Assembly: GCA_020284085.1 (NCBI GenBank)
Contig: JACEVL010000202.1
Span: forward strand, 761,501-825,500
DNA from: Aporrectodea caliginosa
Lineage: Eukaryota > Annelida > Clitellata > Crassiclitellata > Lumbricidae
Direction: 5' to 3'
Length of the DNA: 64,000 nucleotides
This document shows positions 10,759 to 23,000 of this stretch, one piece after another; the stretch's first letter is position 1, and each line of letters begins with the position of its first letter. A program made the translations under genes and the position numbers. A model generated the notes under the pieces. The model did no database searches, was not told where the DNA came from, and was given only the letters and a program-made list of their open reading frames with translations.

Positions 10759-13175
10759 AAGATCGCCTGTGAAGAGGCGCTGAAAGATCTCGTCAGTGAA
10801 GAGGCGCTGAAAGATCTCGTCAGTGAAGAGGCGCTGAAAGACCTCGCCTGTGAAGAGGCGCTGAAAGATTTCGTCAGTGAAGAGGCGCTGGATGATGTCG
10901 CCTTTCTCAAGGCACTGACAGACCTCGCCTATGAAGAGGCACTCAAAGATCTCGTCTGTGAAGAGGCACTGAAAGATCTCGCCTGTAAAGAGGCGCTGAA
11001 AGATCTCGCCTATGAAGACGCGCTGAAAGATCTCGCCTGTAAAGAGGCGCTGAAAGACCTCGCCTATGAAGAGGCGCTGAAAGATATGTCCTTTAAAGAG
11101 GCGCTGGATGATGTCACCTTTCTCAAGGCACTGACAGACCTCGCCTATGAAGAGGCACTGAAAGATCTCGTCAGTGAAGAGGCGCTGAAAGATCTCGCCT
11201 GTGAATAGGCGCTGACAGATCTCGCCTATGAAGAGGCGCTGAAAGATCTCGTCTGTGAAGAGGCGCTGAAAGATCTTGCATGTGAAGAGTCGCTGAAAGA
11301 TCTCGCATGTGAAGAGTCGCTGAAAGATCGCGTCTGTGAAGAGGTGCTGAAAGATCTCGCCTGTAAAGAGGCGCTGAAAGACCTCGCCTGTGAAGTCTAG
11401 AGGCGCTCAAAGATCTCGTCAGCGAAGAGGCGCTGAAAGATCTCGCCTGTGAAGAGGCGCTGAAAGATCTCGCCTGTAAAGAGGCGCTGAAAGACCTCGC
11501 CTGTGAAGAGGCGCTGAAAGATTTCGTCAGTGAAGAGGCGCTGGATGATGTCGCCTTTCTCAAGGCACTGACAGACCTCGCCTATGAAGAGGCACTGAAA
11601 GATCTCGTCAGTGAAGAGGCGCTGAAAGATCTCGCCTGTGAATAGGCGCTGAAAGATCTCGCCTGTGAATAGGCGCTGAAAGATCTCGCCTATGAAGAGG
11701 CGCTGAAAGATCTTGCATGTGAAGAGTCGCTGAAAGATCTCGTCTGTGAAGAGTCGCTGAAAGATCTCTCATGTGAAGAGTCGCTGAAAGATCGCGTCTG
11801 TGAAGAGGCGCTGAAAGATCTCGTCAGCGAAGAGGCGCTGAAAGATCTCGCCTGTGAAGAGGCGCTGAAAGATCTCGCCTGTAAAGAGGCGCTGAAAGAC
11901 CTCGCCTGTGAAGAGGCGCTGAAAGATTTCGTCAGTGAAGAGGCGCTGGATGATGTCGCCTTTCTCAAGGCACTGACAGACCTCGCCTATGAAGAGGCAC
12001 TCAAAGATCTCGTCTGTGAAGAGGCGCTGAAAGACCTCGTCTGTGAAGAGGCGCTGCAAGATCTCGTCTGTGAAGAGGCGCTGAAAGACCTCGTCTGTGA
12101 AGAGGCGCTGAAAGATTTCGTCTGTGAAGAGGCGCTGAAAAATCTCGTCTGTGAAGAGGCACTGAAAGATCTCGTCTGTGAAGAGGCGCTGTAAGATCTC
12201 GTCTGTGAAGAGGCGCTGAAAGATCTCGCCTGGGAATAGGCGCTGGATGATGTCGCCTTTCTCAAGGCACTGACAGACCTCGCCTATGAAGAGGCGCTGA
12301 AAGATCTTGCATGTGAAGAGTCGCTGAAAGATCTCGCCTGTGAAGAGGCGCTGAAAGATCTCGTCTGTGAAGAGGCGCTGAAAGATCTCGCCTGGGAATA
12401 GGCGCTGGATGATGTCGCCTTTATCAAGGCACTGACAGACCTCGCCTATGAAGAGGCGCTCAAAGATGTCGTATGTGAAGAGGCGCTGAAAGATCTCGTC
12501 TGTGAAGAGGCGCTGAAAGATCTCGCCTGGGAATAGGCGCTGGATGATGTCGCCTTTATCAAGGCACTGACAGACCTCGCCTATAAAGAGGCGCTCAAAG
12601 ATGTCGTATGTGAAGATGCGCTTAAAGACCTCGTTAGTGAAGAGGCGCTGAAAGATCTCGCCTATGAAGAGGCGCTGAAAGATCTGTCCTGTGAAGAGGC
12701 ACTGAAAGATCTAAACCTGTGAAGAGGCGCTGAAAGATCTCGCCTGTAAAGAGGCGCTGAAAGACCTCGACTGTGAAGAGGCGCTGAAAGATCTCGTCAG
12801 TGAAGAGGCACTGAAAGATCTCGCCTGTGAAGAGGCGCTGAAAGATCTCGCCTGTGAATAGGCGCTGGATGATGTCGCCTTTCTCAAGGCACTGACAGGC
12901 CTCGCCTATGAAGAGGCACTGAAAGATCTTGCATGTGAAGAGGCGCTGAAAGATCTCGCCTGTGAATAGGCGCTGGATGATGTCGCCTTTCTCAAGGCAC
13001 TGACAGGCCTCGCCTATAATGAAGAGGCGCTCAAAGATGTCGTATGTGAAGAGGCGCTGAAAGATCTCGTATACTAGGCTATGTAAAGACGCACCTATGG
13101 ATCTCGCCTGTGAAGAAGCGCTGAAAGATCTAGTCTGTAAAGAGGCGCTGGATGATGTCGCCTTTCTTAAGACCT
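10759..13175. repeat. 27-bp minisatellite array, about 2.4 kb
   Basis: Tandem 27-bp units of the type GAAGAGGCGCTGAAAGATCT plus CGCCTGT or CGTCAGT. A variant block beginning GATGATGTCGCCTTTCTCAA recurs about ten times (for example 10891, 11107, 11543, 11949, 12245, 12409, 12544, 12869, 12975, 13150), which points to a higher-order repeat. Because 27 is a multiple of three, long frames open on both strands (plus strand EEALKDLAC repeats). The plus frame is cut by recurrent GAATAG stops and by frameshifts, so I do not call a gene. Confidence 0.9.
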
Positions 13176-13739
13176 CGAAACTGCGTAATTTTTGGGAAAC
13201 CCTGGTTACGCCACTGATCTCGGCTGGCAGGCCTCGGGCTACTAGTCCTACAGTCCTTGCACGGGGACCTTAAATGGCATGGCATCCATTCAAACGGGCG
13301 AGCGGTGGTGAAGGATCTCACCTATTCAATTAATTGAAAAATGAGCAGGGTCGATCGAGGTCGTAAATTAAGCCAGCATATAGGCTACAGAAAAATACGA
13401 ACATTTACATTTAGCCTAGGCTACTCTCCGCATTACAGGCCGATCTCTCTAACCAACCGGCGACGTAGGCTACAGTGGCTACTATGTCACACTTTATCCC
13501 TATTCCTTCTAATTCCGCTCTACACTTAAGCTTATAATAATAATAATGTCGCGGACAACCCCTTCTCTCCCTCAGTAGGCCCTCTTCTTCGTGTGGCGGA
13601 GGCAGAGGTTGCTGCGCAGGAGGACTACAGTCTCGCGTGTCGCTCGAAAGAGCGTAAGTTCGGCGTCTGGAGTATTGCAGACGACTTACGACAATCGCCG
13701 CTGACGACGTGCTCAGATCAATCGAAAGAAGTCAAGTCA

Positions 13740-13795
13740 CTAGGTTTTGAACCCGTATATTGCTGCCCAAATCGTCAGCCAACTTCACCACGGTC
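13740..13795 (-). mobile_element. Possible tRNA-like SINE head
   Basis: On the minus strand, TGGTGAAGTTGG and GGGTTCAAAACC are spaced like box A and box B. Only one copy was seen, with no cloverleaf checked. Confidence 0.3.
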
Positions 13796-13954
13796 ACACA
13801 GACCAGCAGCGGCATACAAGACGATCTATCAATCGAACACACAGTCAGAGCACACGTCAAATCAACAATCACCAGAGCAAGTTCTCGGAGCAAGTTAAGT
13901 TCTACGCAAGAGCGTCCTCTATTTATACTATTACGGCGGGGGGGTTTCCTCGGG

Positions 13955-14140
13955 CCGGGCAAATGTGCAAGAGCCGGTGGGCAAATGTGCAAGAGCCGCC
14001 GGGCAAATGTGCAAGAGCCGGTGGGCAAATGTGCAAGGCCCGTGCAAGAGCCGACGGGCAAATGTGCAAGAGCCGCCGGGCAAATGTGCAAGAGCCGACG
14101 GGCAAATGTGCAAGAGCCGCCGGGCAAATGTGCAAGAGCC
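13955..14140. repeat. 22-bp minisatellite, about eight units
   Basis: Units GGGCAAATGTGCAAGAGCCG plus CC, GT or AC, with one 33-bp variant. The 22-bp period shifts the frame every unit, which explains the several overlapping open frames on both strands. Confidence 0.9.
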
Positions 14141-14324
14141 GGACGGGGAAGGGGACAGCCAAACAGGACCCACACATATTAACACAGTGACAAAGCAGAA
14201 GACAACCACACATAGACACAGTGTCAAAGCAGGTAAGGAGAGGCGATACCACCCTGTCCGAAAACCATGGACACCAAAGGGAGGCCAGTCCAACTCCCGG
14301 GGAGGGCAACCTCTAAAAACCGCC

Positions 14325-15537
14325 ACAATAATAATATTCTTTATTGAAACAATCCGCTGACAAACCGCAACCGGGTACAGTTATGCAATTGAAACAATTC
14401 ACAAGAACGCAAATGACAGAATACATAAATCTTAACCCTAGGGCTACCAAGCTTTTTTTGTAACACGGACTACCAAGGGGGGGGGGTGCATGGTTACCAC
14501 CCCCTGGATTTCGTGTTTGGTTGTACATATCATAACTTGTAATATAGCATTGGATTCAGCATTCATTTCTGCACAGAATGGTATATTTAGTTGTACATTA
14601 TGTGAATGCACCTCGAAATTACATCACTTTTAACAACGGAACCCATTAATTAGCAATATTGTATATTATTGCGTACATTTTGTACTTTTTGGATAAACAA
14701 ATATAAGATTATGTGTGTTTTGAAACTAATCTATGTATAAAAGATACACAAAATCATCCCTACACATGTTTATATAGTATAAATGTACATCCATACATAT
14801 ATATCCATACAGATATATCGGTTTACGTTGTAATGCTGTATTCAGCCATTTTCACACAGATTACGCGTATTATTTATTTTGATCACTTCCGGTATTCAAA
14901 AGACAAAGATGTAGGTATGCAAATGAAGCCCTTCATTCCCTCTAAAGAATGGTATCTTTGTTTCTCTTCCAGGAAGACAAATGAATACGCTACAGACAAA
15001 AAACTAAGGGGAGTCCTTCCATTCAGCCATTTTTCACGCATATTACGCGTATTATTATTTATTTTGAGCACTTCCGGTTGTCTCAGGTCACCTCAGTGAC
15101 CATAGAAATGTAGCCCCACATTCCCTCTATAGAATGGTAAAATTTGTGTCTCTTAATATTAAATGACGGATAAGATATAGTCGAAAATCTAGGGGGGTGG
15201 TATCCACCCCCTGGTGCCTCGGGTATATTGGGTATAACTTTTGAACGGTGTGAGATATCATCTCACATTTTACCTCAAAACGTGTGTAAATGAACCCCCT
15301 ACAGCTACCTAAAAGGTCAAATTTTTATTCCATACGGAAAAAGTTTGAGATGAAAAAAACCTAGGGGGGGTGGCAACCACCCCCCTGGTAGCCCGAGGGT
15401 TAACTACTAACAGAACAGACAGCCTGCAATAGCCTACACGGCGCTAATAGCAGCCTACAAAGCATGTCCGCCTACGGAATCGATCTCGGTACCTCTCGCT
15501 CTCTATGCCAGTGTGTTATCCAATGCGCTAGCGGACC
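14325..15537 (-). mobile_element. Family B SINE split by a TTAA element
   Basis: The tRNA-like head is at 15537-15462 and the body down to TTAA at 15400. The rest of the same SINE resumes at 14435 and runs to its AATAATAAT tail near 14330. The intervening 964 bp is described separately. Confidence 0.6.
14436..15399. mobile_element. piggyBac-type non-autonomous element A
   Basis: Flanked by TTAA at 14432-14435 and 15400-15403. Termini are CCCTAGGGCTACCAAG and, inverted, CCCTCGGGCTACCAGG. GGGGGTGG...CCACCCCC hairpins are repeated at 14473, 15192 and 15364. An internal duplication of about 190 bp (TTACGCGTATTATT..., CACTTCCGG) is at 14835-15200. No transposase is visible. Confidence 0.75.
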
Positions 15538-16030
15538 CCAAAAACTTAAAAAACAACTTAATTTACTAAACTTGCGTAAGCTTGATTCATTGGGAAAACG
15601 TACATCTCTAGAACTTGCTTCCCCTTTTCTTGTTTGCGTCAAACACTATCAGATCTTTTTGGATTTCCAAGTTGTTGCCTACTTATCGCGAGCGAGCTCC
15701 TCCCACACGAGGAGGCTGCTGGCTACGCATCGCAGGCATTTAGTGTATCAATGCACCAGCTGAACAACATAATTTTAAAATCTATTTATAATTTAGAAAT
15801 TTTAACTTTAAGGTTTAAACTTCAATTCGATGTTTCGAAATCATTTGCTAATTAAATGTACGATTGATTAGGTTTAATTCATGGAACTACATTTTCTGAC
15901 GGCTGTAGACTACTTACGTGTCGCGGTGATAAGGTCTTCCGGTTTCTCGATTGAACGCAGAAGGTGTTCAGTTTGTGTTTAAAAGTCGACGTTTTATTTG
16001 ATTTTTTAATAAATCACCTAAGTTTCAGAA

Positions 16031-18144
16031 ATGGCACCAAAGCAGAAGATGCGATTGGCCAACGAAAAGCACAGCAAAAACGTCGTAAACAGAGGCAATG
16101 TACCTAAGTCGCTCGTAAGTATTTCCTACCCTCACTTGTGTCATATTACTGCTACCTACCATAAGGTAACTTTTTAGAGAGGCATGTGAGTTGGATTGAA
16201 CCCTAAAGGTGACACCCATCGTCTTAGAGACGAAGACAACTTTAAATGGACCTTATGTCTTGTTCTTAAAGCTTCATGTTTCCAATTGCGATGTGGCATT
16301 AACTGCTGTTCCTTCGTCTAGTTTGGTTGAACAGTTATTCAGTTTAACATGTATTGATCGTTTAAAACCGACCATATGTTCATCTATCATTCTATCTATC
16401 TGCGTTCATGTCGTTTTGATGTGGAAGTTATAACACGAGAATGATGACGTGGACAAGTAAGGTCCGAAAAGTGTCTTAATACGTGTGGATAGTTATTCTA
16501 TTTGGAGTAACAACAGTATCATTGTTTGAAATGTGTTGGTAATCTTTACCGTAGGATCTTGAATTTGTTTAATAAAGGTACTGCTTGTGCCAAATTATCA
16601 TTCAATTTTGTGGTTGGCACACGTCTGCCTATTCTGCACAGTTTTAGATATGCATGTATGTGCATTTGGGCGTAGTGTAAATTTCCATTCTCGACACAAA
16701 ATGATAGCGCCAATCTGAATACACCAGATGTCAACCTTCAGTGGAATTTCTAGTCATTTTACAAATGGCTGCTAGCAAAGACTAACTCCCCGTCGGGAGC
16801 CAGTTCACTCCTCCAAAAGTACCAGTCACCTGTTCTGATGATATTTAAATAGGACAAATAGCAAGGGGTTAAACAATAGTAAATGTTATAATGCCCAGGG
16901 ATACAGAACAATGTCATGAGATCTAAATTTTAATATAGCATGTCACATATGTAAGCTGATGTTGAAAAGGTCCATGGTGAGATTGGCAAATTAATTACCA
17001 GTCCACAGCATTAGAAAGTTTGAGAAGTAGGCTACTGTTTTACTTAATACATCAGGTTTCCAACTGTGATATATTTAAGCAGTTTAACTTGTTGAGATTA
17101 TTTTAATAACCTGCCACATGTTCATTTCTTATCTATGTTCATATCAGTTTATCAAGTGTAGCTTATATCGCCAAGGTTGGACTGGGAGCGCCTCCAAGTG
17201 GCTTCATGAGGGGTACTATATAAATTTCCAAAATGAATGATTAGTGAGGGTGCCTTTGATAAGGTCTGAACAGGTGTTGTACATATACATAGTTTTTATA
17301 ACTATAAGATCATAAGAAAAAGAAATACACATTTGAAGTGGAAATTGTTTTGCTTTCAAATTGTATTTATTTGTTTTTAGAAGCAAGAAGATGAGAAACT
17401 GCCAGTTGGTCCTTGGCTGCTTGGACTTTTCATCTTCGTTGTCTGTGGATCAGGTAAGTGGTGCTGATTAATTTAATTTTACCAGTCCTAGGGAACAAAT
17501 GGTGCCATCTATATATAATAGTGCTGCCTATACTAATTTATCTGTACTGAAATTCTTTGTCATATTGTGATACTGGTAGTGCGCTGATATGAGTGATTAT
17601 AGTGTGCAATTTTGAATCCTGGTGTGCTTGCACAACTGCCAGAAATGCACACAGAAGGATAATGTCATTGTAGGTATTGTATCACTTTTGCCATCTATAG
17701 AGGCAAACCAAAAGCTTGTCTTGTGAATAAATCTGTGGTAAACTACACAAGACCAGATTAGATTCTCTGTATTCCCCAGATTGTTTCCTTTAATGTTGTC
17801 ATCATTGTCTGAAATCATTAATCTAAAATTCCTAAACTCAAGGAACACTTTAGTTCACTGGTGTGTTCCAGTAACCCTGTAGTTTGACTGGAAACTTGGT
17901 TATGGAGAAAGTCTTCAAATGGGGTGATGAATGATTGCATTTGCTTCTGACAGTTTACTGAGCAACATTTGTGAATTTAATTGCGTTTTCCTAGGCACTT
18001 GATGGATGGTAGCATGAGTTTTAAGTTCAGATGGACTGTAATATTTGAAAGTTTTATAGTATTACTAATAATGTTACTGAAAGCTTGACTTTGTTTTGCT
18101 TTTCAGCAATATTCCAGTTGATTCAGAGCATCAGGATGACCTAA
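16031..18144 (+). CDS. SERP1: Stress-associated ER protein (SERP1/RAMP4), complete
   Basis: Small tail-anchored protein of the Sec61 translocon that stabilises newly made membrane proteins during ER stress. Three exons: 16031-16114, 17381-17453 and 18107-18144, with GTAAGT donors after exons 1 and 2 and TTTTTAG / TTTTCAG acceptors. The joined frame gives 64 residues, close to the family length of about 66. The N-terminus contains RLANEKHSKNVVNRGNVPKS, the family signature, and the C-terminus is one hydrophobic segment ([20 protein letters not shown]) ending IRMT. The long 3' flank has AATAAA at about 18293 and again near 19477. The gene converges on FIS1. Intron 1 carries a solo LINE 3' tail at about 17186-17242. 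Identification is firm; whether it corresponds to vertebrate SERP1 or SERP2 cannot be decided, as invertebrates usually have one. Confidence 0.95.
17186..17242 (+). mobile_element. Solo LINE 3' tail in SERP1 intron 1
   Basis: GGGAGCGCCTCCAAGTGG followed by a TATATAAATTTCC and AATGAATGA end, the same tail as at 61480-61535. Confidence 0.5.
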
Positions 18145-20096
18145 GGGGAGATGTCAGTTTAACGGCCCACTCATTCCGTCAAGAATTCAGCAGCAAATCA
18201 GATGTGGAAACCAGTGGACAGTGAGGGACTGGGTGTTGGTCCGCTGATTTAGACAGTCAACTGCCCGTGCTAAATAAGCCAGTGGTCCATCAATAAAACA
18301 TTTGTACAGTATAACATATACAGAACAATCTATTTATATATATATACATATTGATAAGTCATATATATAAATAAAATATAATATATGTATATATCTAAAA
18401 TCCTAAAAAAACAATGTACCTGTATATGAGTGAATTGTGAATTCATGAATTATCATCCTAAGGCAGAGGATTTGAAGAAAAGTGTTCCTCGTCTTGTTTC
18501 TTGAATTTATCCATATTTGTGTATATTTCAAGTATATAATCGTGCGTGCACTTGGTATGTTTGAGGCACGTAAACACCAACTGTCAAAGTATATATATAA
18601 AGTTTACATATATAAATGTGTGAGTATATTTTGTCAGTATATTCATAAACATTTCTAAACATCAAGGAATCCAGTCACTATGCCATTGAATTGGCCATAG
18701 CCCATCATGGTTGTTTACAGTTCATCCATAAAGGATATCCGTAAAAAAGACATTCTCTGGACCTCGTCTTGTCAACATTTGGTATTGTCCGCTCCATTCT
18801 GTTTTACGGGATGTCCAACGCCATCAACTAATGAAGCGTGGTGGTCAGTGCACAAACAAAGTGGGGTACAGCTTAGGCTGTTTGTAGCGGTCCACTAATG
18901 ATCCAACAGGCTAGCTGCTGACTGAATTTTGTGCTTAAGACACTGGCAGTATTGTAATAACTGCATACAATATTTGGATGCAGAGGCCCGCTTTGGCTTA
19001 ACCCGCTTCTCTTGTCAGCAAAGGCATATCAAAGCAGTCGGTGCATAGCAACTTCTGAAAAATGTCAGTCTGCTATTTCTTGGCCATCCTCTTGAGTAAT
19101 TTACTGTTGCTATCTATTAAATCCATTGGCACCAAAATGTTTCTTGATTATTAATTTGTGATATATCGTAATAGTTTACCCTGTGTTGTCAAAACGTATC
19201 TGGACTCTTAAGGTGGCCTTTCCTTTTCATTTTCCTGTTTACTTCACTAACTGAACGTGTACAGGATGTACCCATCTTTTCCTAGTCTCAGAAGCTGATA
19301 CAAACTGCAGAGGATTTCAAAAATGGATTCAAATGACTGGATTGGTAGCTTTTGTGTTGTCATGTTTTCACAAGTTAAAAGCACTGAAATGCTCCATGCT
19401 TATACTATACACAAATTTTTTTCACACCACTTCTTTTGACTTTCTTATACATCAATATATTTACATGTATCTGCAATAAATGAACTTCTTTTAGATTACT
19501 GCATTCTGTGCATACTTAATAATACCAAATACAATGTTTAATCATACAGCTTGCAAATATCCAGGCATTACATGTGATTATTGTATACTGCATAAAAGGT
19601 GTGCGTATATATATATATACAGTACCGTTAAACGGTGTGTGTATATTACTTGGGTAGATGTAGTCATGACTGTGGAACATCTACAGGTGTACTGGTATAA
19701 GGTATATACAGGTATAAGCTGTTGATGTGTGACTTTTGTCATCAGTAATTGCCTTCTTGGTATGAATATCAGTTTGGAAAAGAAAATCGGTGGGCAACAC
19801 GTTTGGTTTAAAATGCGATATGGACAGTGGTTATCAATGAGCTGTGGGTGGGATCTCGCTTTTTGTCACATCTTGAATAAGCATCTGTTTTGAAAATAAA
19901 CCTAATTAAATTCTATTTTGATTTTAATTAACAGTCACAAAAGCAGAACTTGATTACAGTATAAGTTGTTCAAATTCAGCAATCTGTACAACAGAAATAC
20001 TGACAGTATTATCAAAATTTAATGGAATTACTCAAGAACACATACAGTACAATAATAAGTAAGAAATCCAGTCCGATAATGATGAAGATGCTATGG
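18145..20096. other. SERP1 3' UTR and convergent intergenic space
   Basis: AT-rich sequence between the stop codons of two convergent genes. Possible polyadenylation signals for SERP1 are at about 18293 and 19477. No coding exon is supported. Short TA-rich runs occur at 18330-18400 and 19605-19620. Confidence 0.5.
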
Positions 20097-23000
20097 TTAC
20101 TTCTTGCTGAGTGCAACTCCCAGTCCAACAAGACCTCCAATCGCTATGGCAGCTGCTCCGCCAACAATTGCCATCCCAATCAAACCTTCTGCAACAAGTT
20201 TTAAAAAGACAGTTTCAAGTTTGAGCTCATATTGATAATGAATAAAAAAAATACAAAAGCAGAATGCAGTTTGCCTCTGCATTTCAGATTTTAAGTTTAA
20301 AATCTCAAGTAGTCTAAGATTGGTAATTTGTTCAAGAGTCACACAGCCAACCAGAGAAGACTTAACCTTTAAAGACGAGGATGTACTAAAAGTGACTGGG
20401 AAACCAATGCAGCTTGTCGTTAAAGGATTAAAGAACTATGAAGCCTAAGAATAAACAGCTGACTGGGGTTACCTAACCCTCGTTCTGACATAAACAAATA
20501 CTAAAATTAAACTAGTGAAAAATTTTGCAAATGGTGAAGGAACGGGAGAGTAGAAGGACAGATAGGTGCAGTATAGATGTGTTTTAAATTTCTTTTAATT
20601 AACCCTTTAACGATGAGTATGTACTAAAACGTAGAGGAAACCAATGCAGCTCGTTGTTCAAGGGTTGAGTAAGTATGAGGCAATAAAGTAGGTGGATGGA
20701 TGAGAAAAGGAATAAAAGTTGGCAGAACTGGCTCTTCCTAAATTTGTGCAGTGGCTTGTATTTGAATCTCTACATCTGCTCAAAGATGTCATATCTTTTC
20801 ATTACCATGGTGACCATAGTAAGAAAGTTGAGAAACAAAGAGACGAATGAACAAAAGAGTGGATGAAGATAGGCATGAAGCGCTCAGAAAGTTGATAGTC
20901 ATACAAAATAAATGAACCAAAGGAAGTGGATGATGAAAGGAAAATGTACAAAATGAAAATGACGAAAGGAAGGTGTACATGTATTCTACTTCATTCCAGG
21001 GAAAATAGTAACTCTCGTCCCAAGGATATTAAAGTGCAATTAATTTTACCTTTCTTCATCTTTTTTTCAATGTATTCTGAGAGCTGAAGAGCTTGGTGGT
21101 TGCCTTGTTCGACCTGCAGAATTGCATTACTGAACTTAAGAGCTTCATTGTACTCCTGGAATAAATAACAATGAATGTTATCATTCAAGTAATTCTGTTG
21201 CATGGTCAAGTCACTAACAGTTCATAATTTAAATTGCAGATTCGGTCAGATCCAAACGACTGCAAGTCTCAGTGAGCAAGCCTGTGACTTGCCACCATAA
21301 GTTCAACCTGAAATAGTTGTATTCTATACAATGACCAATCACACCACACTACATCCATCTGGTGAAATTTATCCCATCTTGTAGAAGGTGTTGGTAGAAT
21401 TACACGCCTGTGCACTGCAATGTGCTATTGTCTGGGTTCTCCTCCTCATCTGCTCGTTCCCTGAAGACATTTCTCTTTCCCTGGGGCTTCTACACTGATA
21501 GCGCCTCTGAATAGTCCATACTGCGAGAGGCGCTTTATAAATGTTCAGATACCATACAATACAATGTAATTTTGCTTCTGCTGTCAACTGACAATGACTT
21601 GGAATGGTCTTCCTCTAGAGCTGCGTCTACACCCTGGGAGTCTGCCTGAAACTTTCCTTACTAAACTAAAAACTGTTCTTTTTGGGCGCGTTGGAGTCGG
21701 GAGCGCCTCTGAGTAGTTTCCTTGAAGGGGCGCTATATAAATTCCCGAATGAATGAATGAATGAATTAACTTGTTTACCTACTACATTCTACCTTCAGTC
21801 ATCCTGACCTATTGAAGACTCATGCACTGCGATAACAATGCCTTAGAAGTCTTAGAATTGAATTAGATTATGCCATAAGTTTTACCATGTTGCAGAAAAA
21901 CAGGCTTGATGTATTTGCCATCTTACTCGGCAGAGAAATCTCTTAAAATTGTCAGAAAGAACAAATTACCTTAAGCCGCGTGTGGCCAATGGCAAGGTAG
22001 TAGAGGTAATCACGTTTTGCGGTTTCGTCTTTTGTTTTTTGGAACAACTCTGAAGCAACAACCAAAAACAAATATATGGCTATGCATCAAAAACAAAATA
22101 AGATACCTAAACTTCTTACTTGTTATTGTTGTGTTTTGTTAAAACGATACGTAAACTTCGTTTTATTATTTTCATTAGTATGCTTTAATTGAGCACTACT
22201 AAACCTAGCATCAATTGATGGTGCCAAGCAATTGTGAGTGAAGGACTTGCTCGAGGTCCCTATACAATAACCATCATAGGGGAGATTCAAACCTGCACAA
22301 AGCGAGTTACAAGGTCATACCTCTAACCAATCAGTTACTCTGCCTCAAGATCATTATTCCTATTGCTTTTTATCAGCCTAAGCATATCATTTACTGACAT
22401 CCATATTATCAAAAATATTTCTTTTAAAATTAATCAAACATAACTCTTGCAACTGGTGGCCCAAGAGCAAGGTTTGAAATAATAGTTTTAAAGTAAGTAC
22501 CTATTGGGAATAATAATAATCGTTTATTCTGACACAAGTTGACATTGGCGCAGCTTGTTTACAAACATTTAATTTAAGTTCGGTTTCCTAGCTGTTTTGT
22601 TTTGTCCACAGATTAGCATGTTTCAGAATGTACCGTTTGCTCATAAACATGTGTCAATTTAAACAGGGATGGCTTGAGTTGTTATTAATGTTAGTACGAC
22701 TTTTTGTGTAAGATCCGGGCGATGAAGTTCCGGTCGTCCCTGGCTGGTAGGGTGAAGAGATGTGGTCGTGGGCGAAGGTTGTACGTGATGTCCCGGACAG
22801 GTGGAAAGAGATGTCGGAGGACGTGGTTTGGATCTGAACAAACAGCTTTGAGCAGGTATTTGTCTGCCAGGCCCGCCAAGGCGGAACCGCTCGGGGCAGT
22901 TGAGGGAAGGAAACCACATCTCCTCATTCTGCTAATCAGCTGTTCTATCTTTACTCTGTCACCGCTGTTGGCATAGCCCCACCAGGCAGGAGAAGCATAC

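Noticed and set aside
10741..12265. Several frames of 92-155 residues on both strands as Ser-rich or EALKD proteins
   Set aside because: They follow from a 27-bp repeat that is a multiple of three, and are closed by stops at repeat-specific places.
10759..13175. CRISPR-like array
   Set aside because: Units are contiguous without unique spacers and the sequence is eukaryotic.
13732..14360. Overlapping Cys/Ala-rich frames on both strands
   Set aside because: Artefact of the 22-bp minisatellite.
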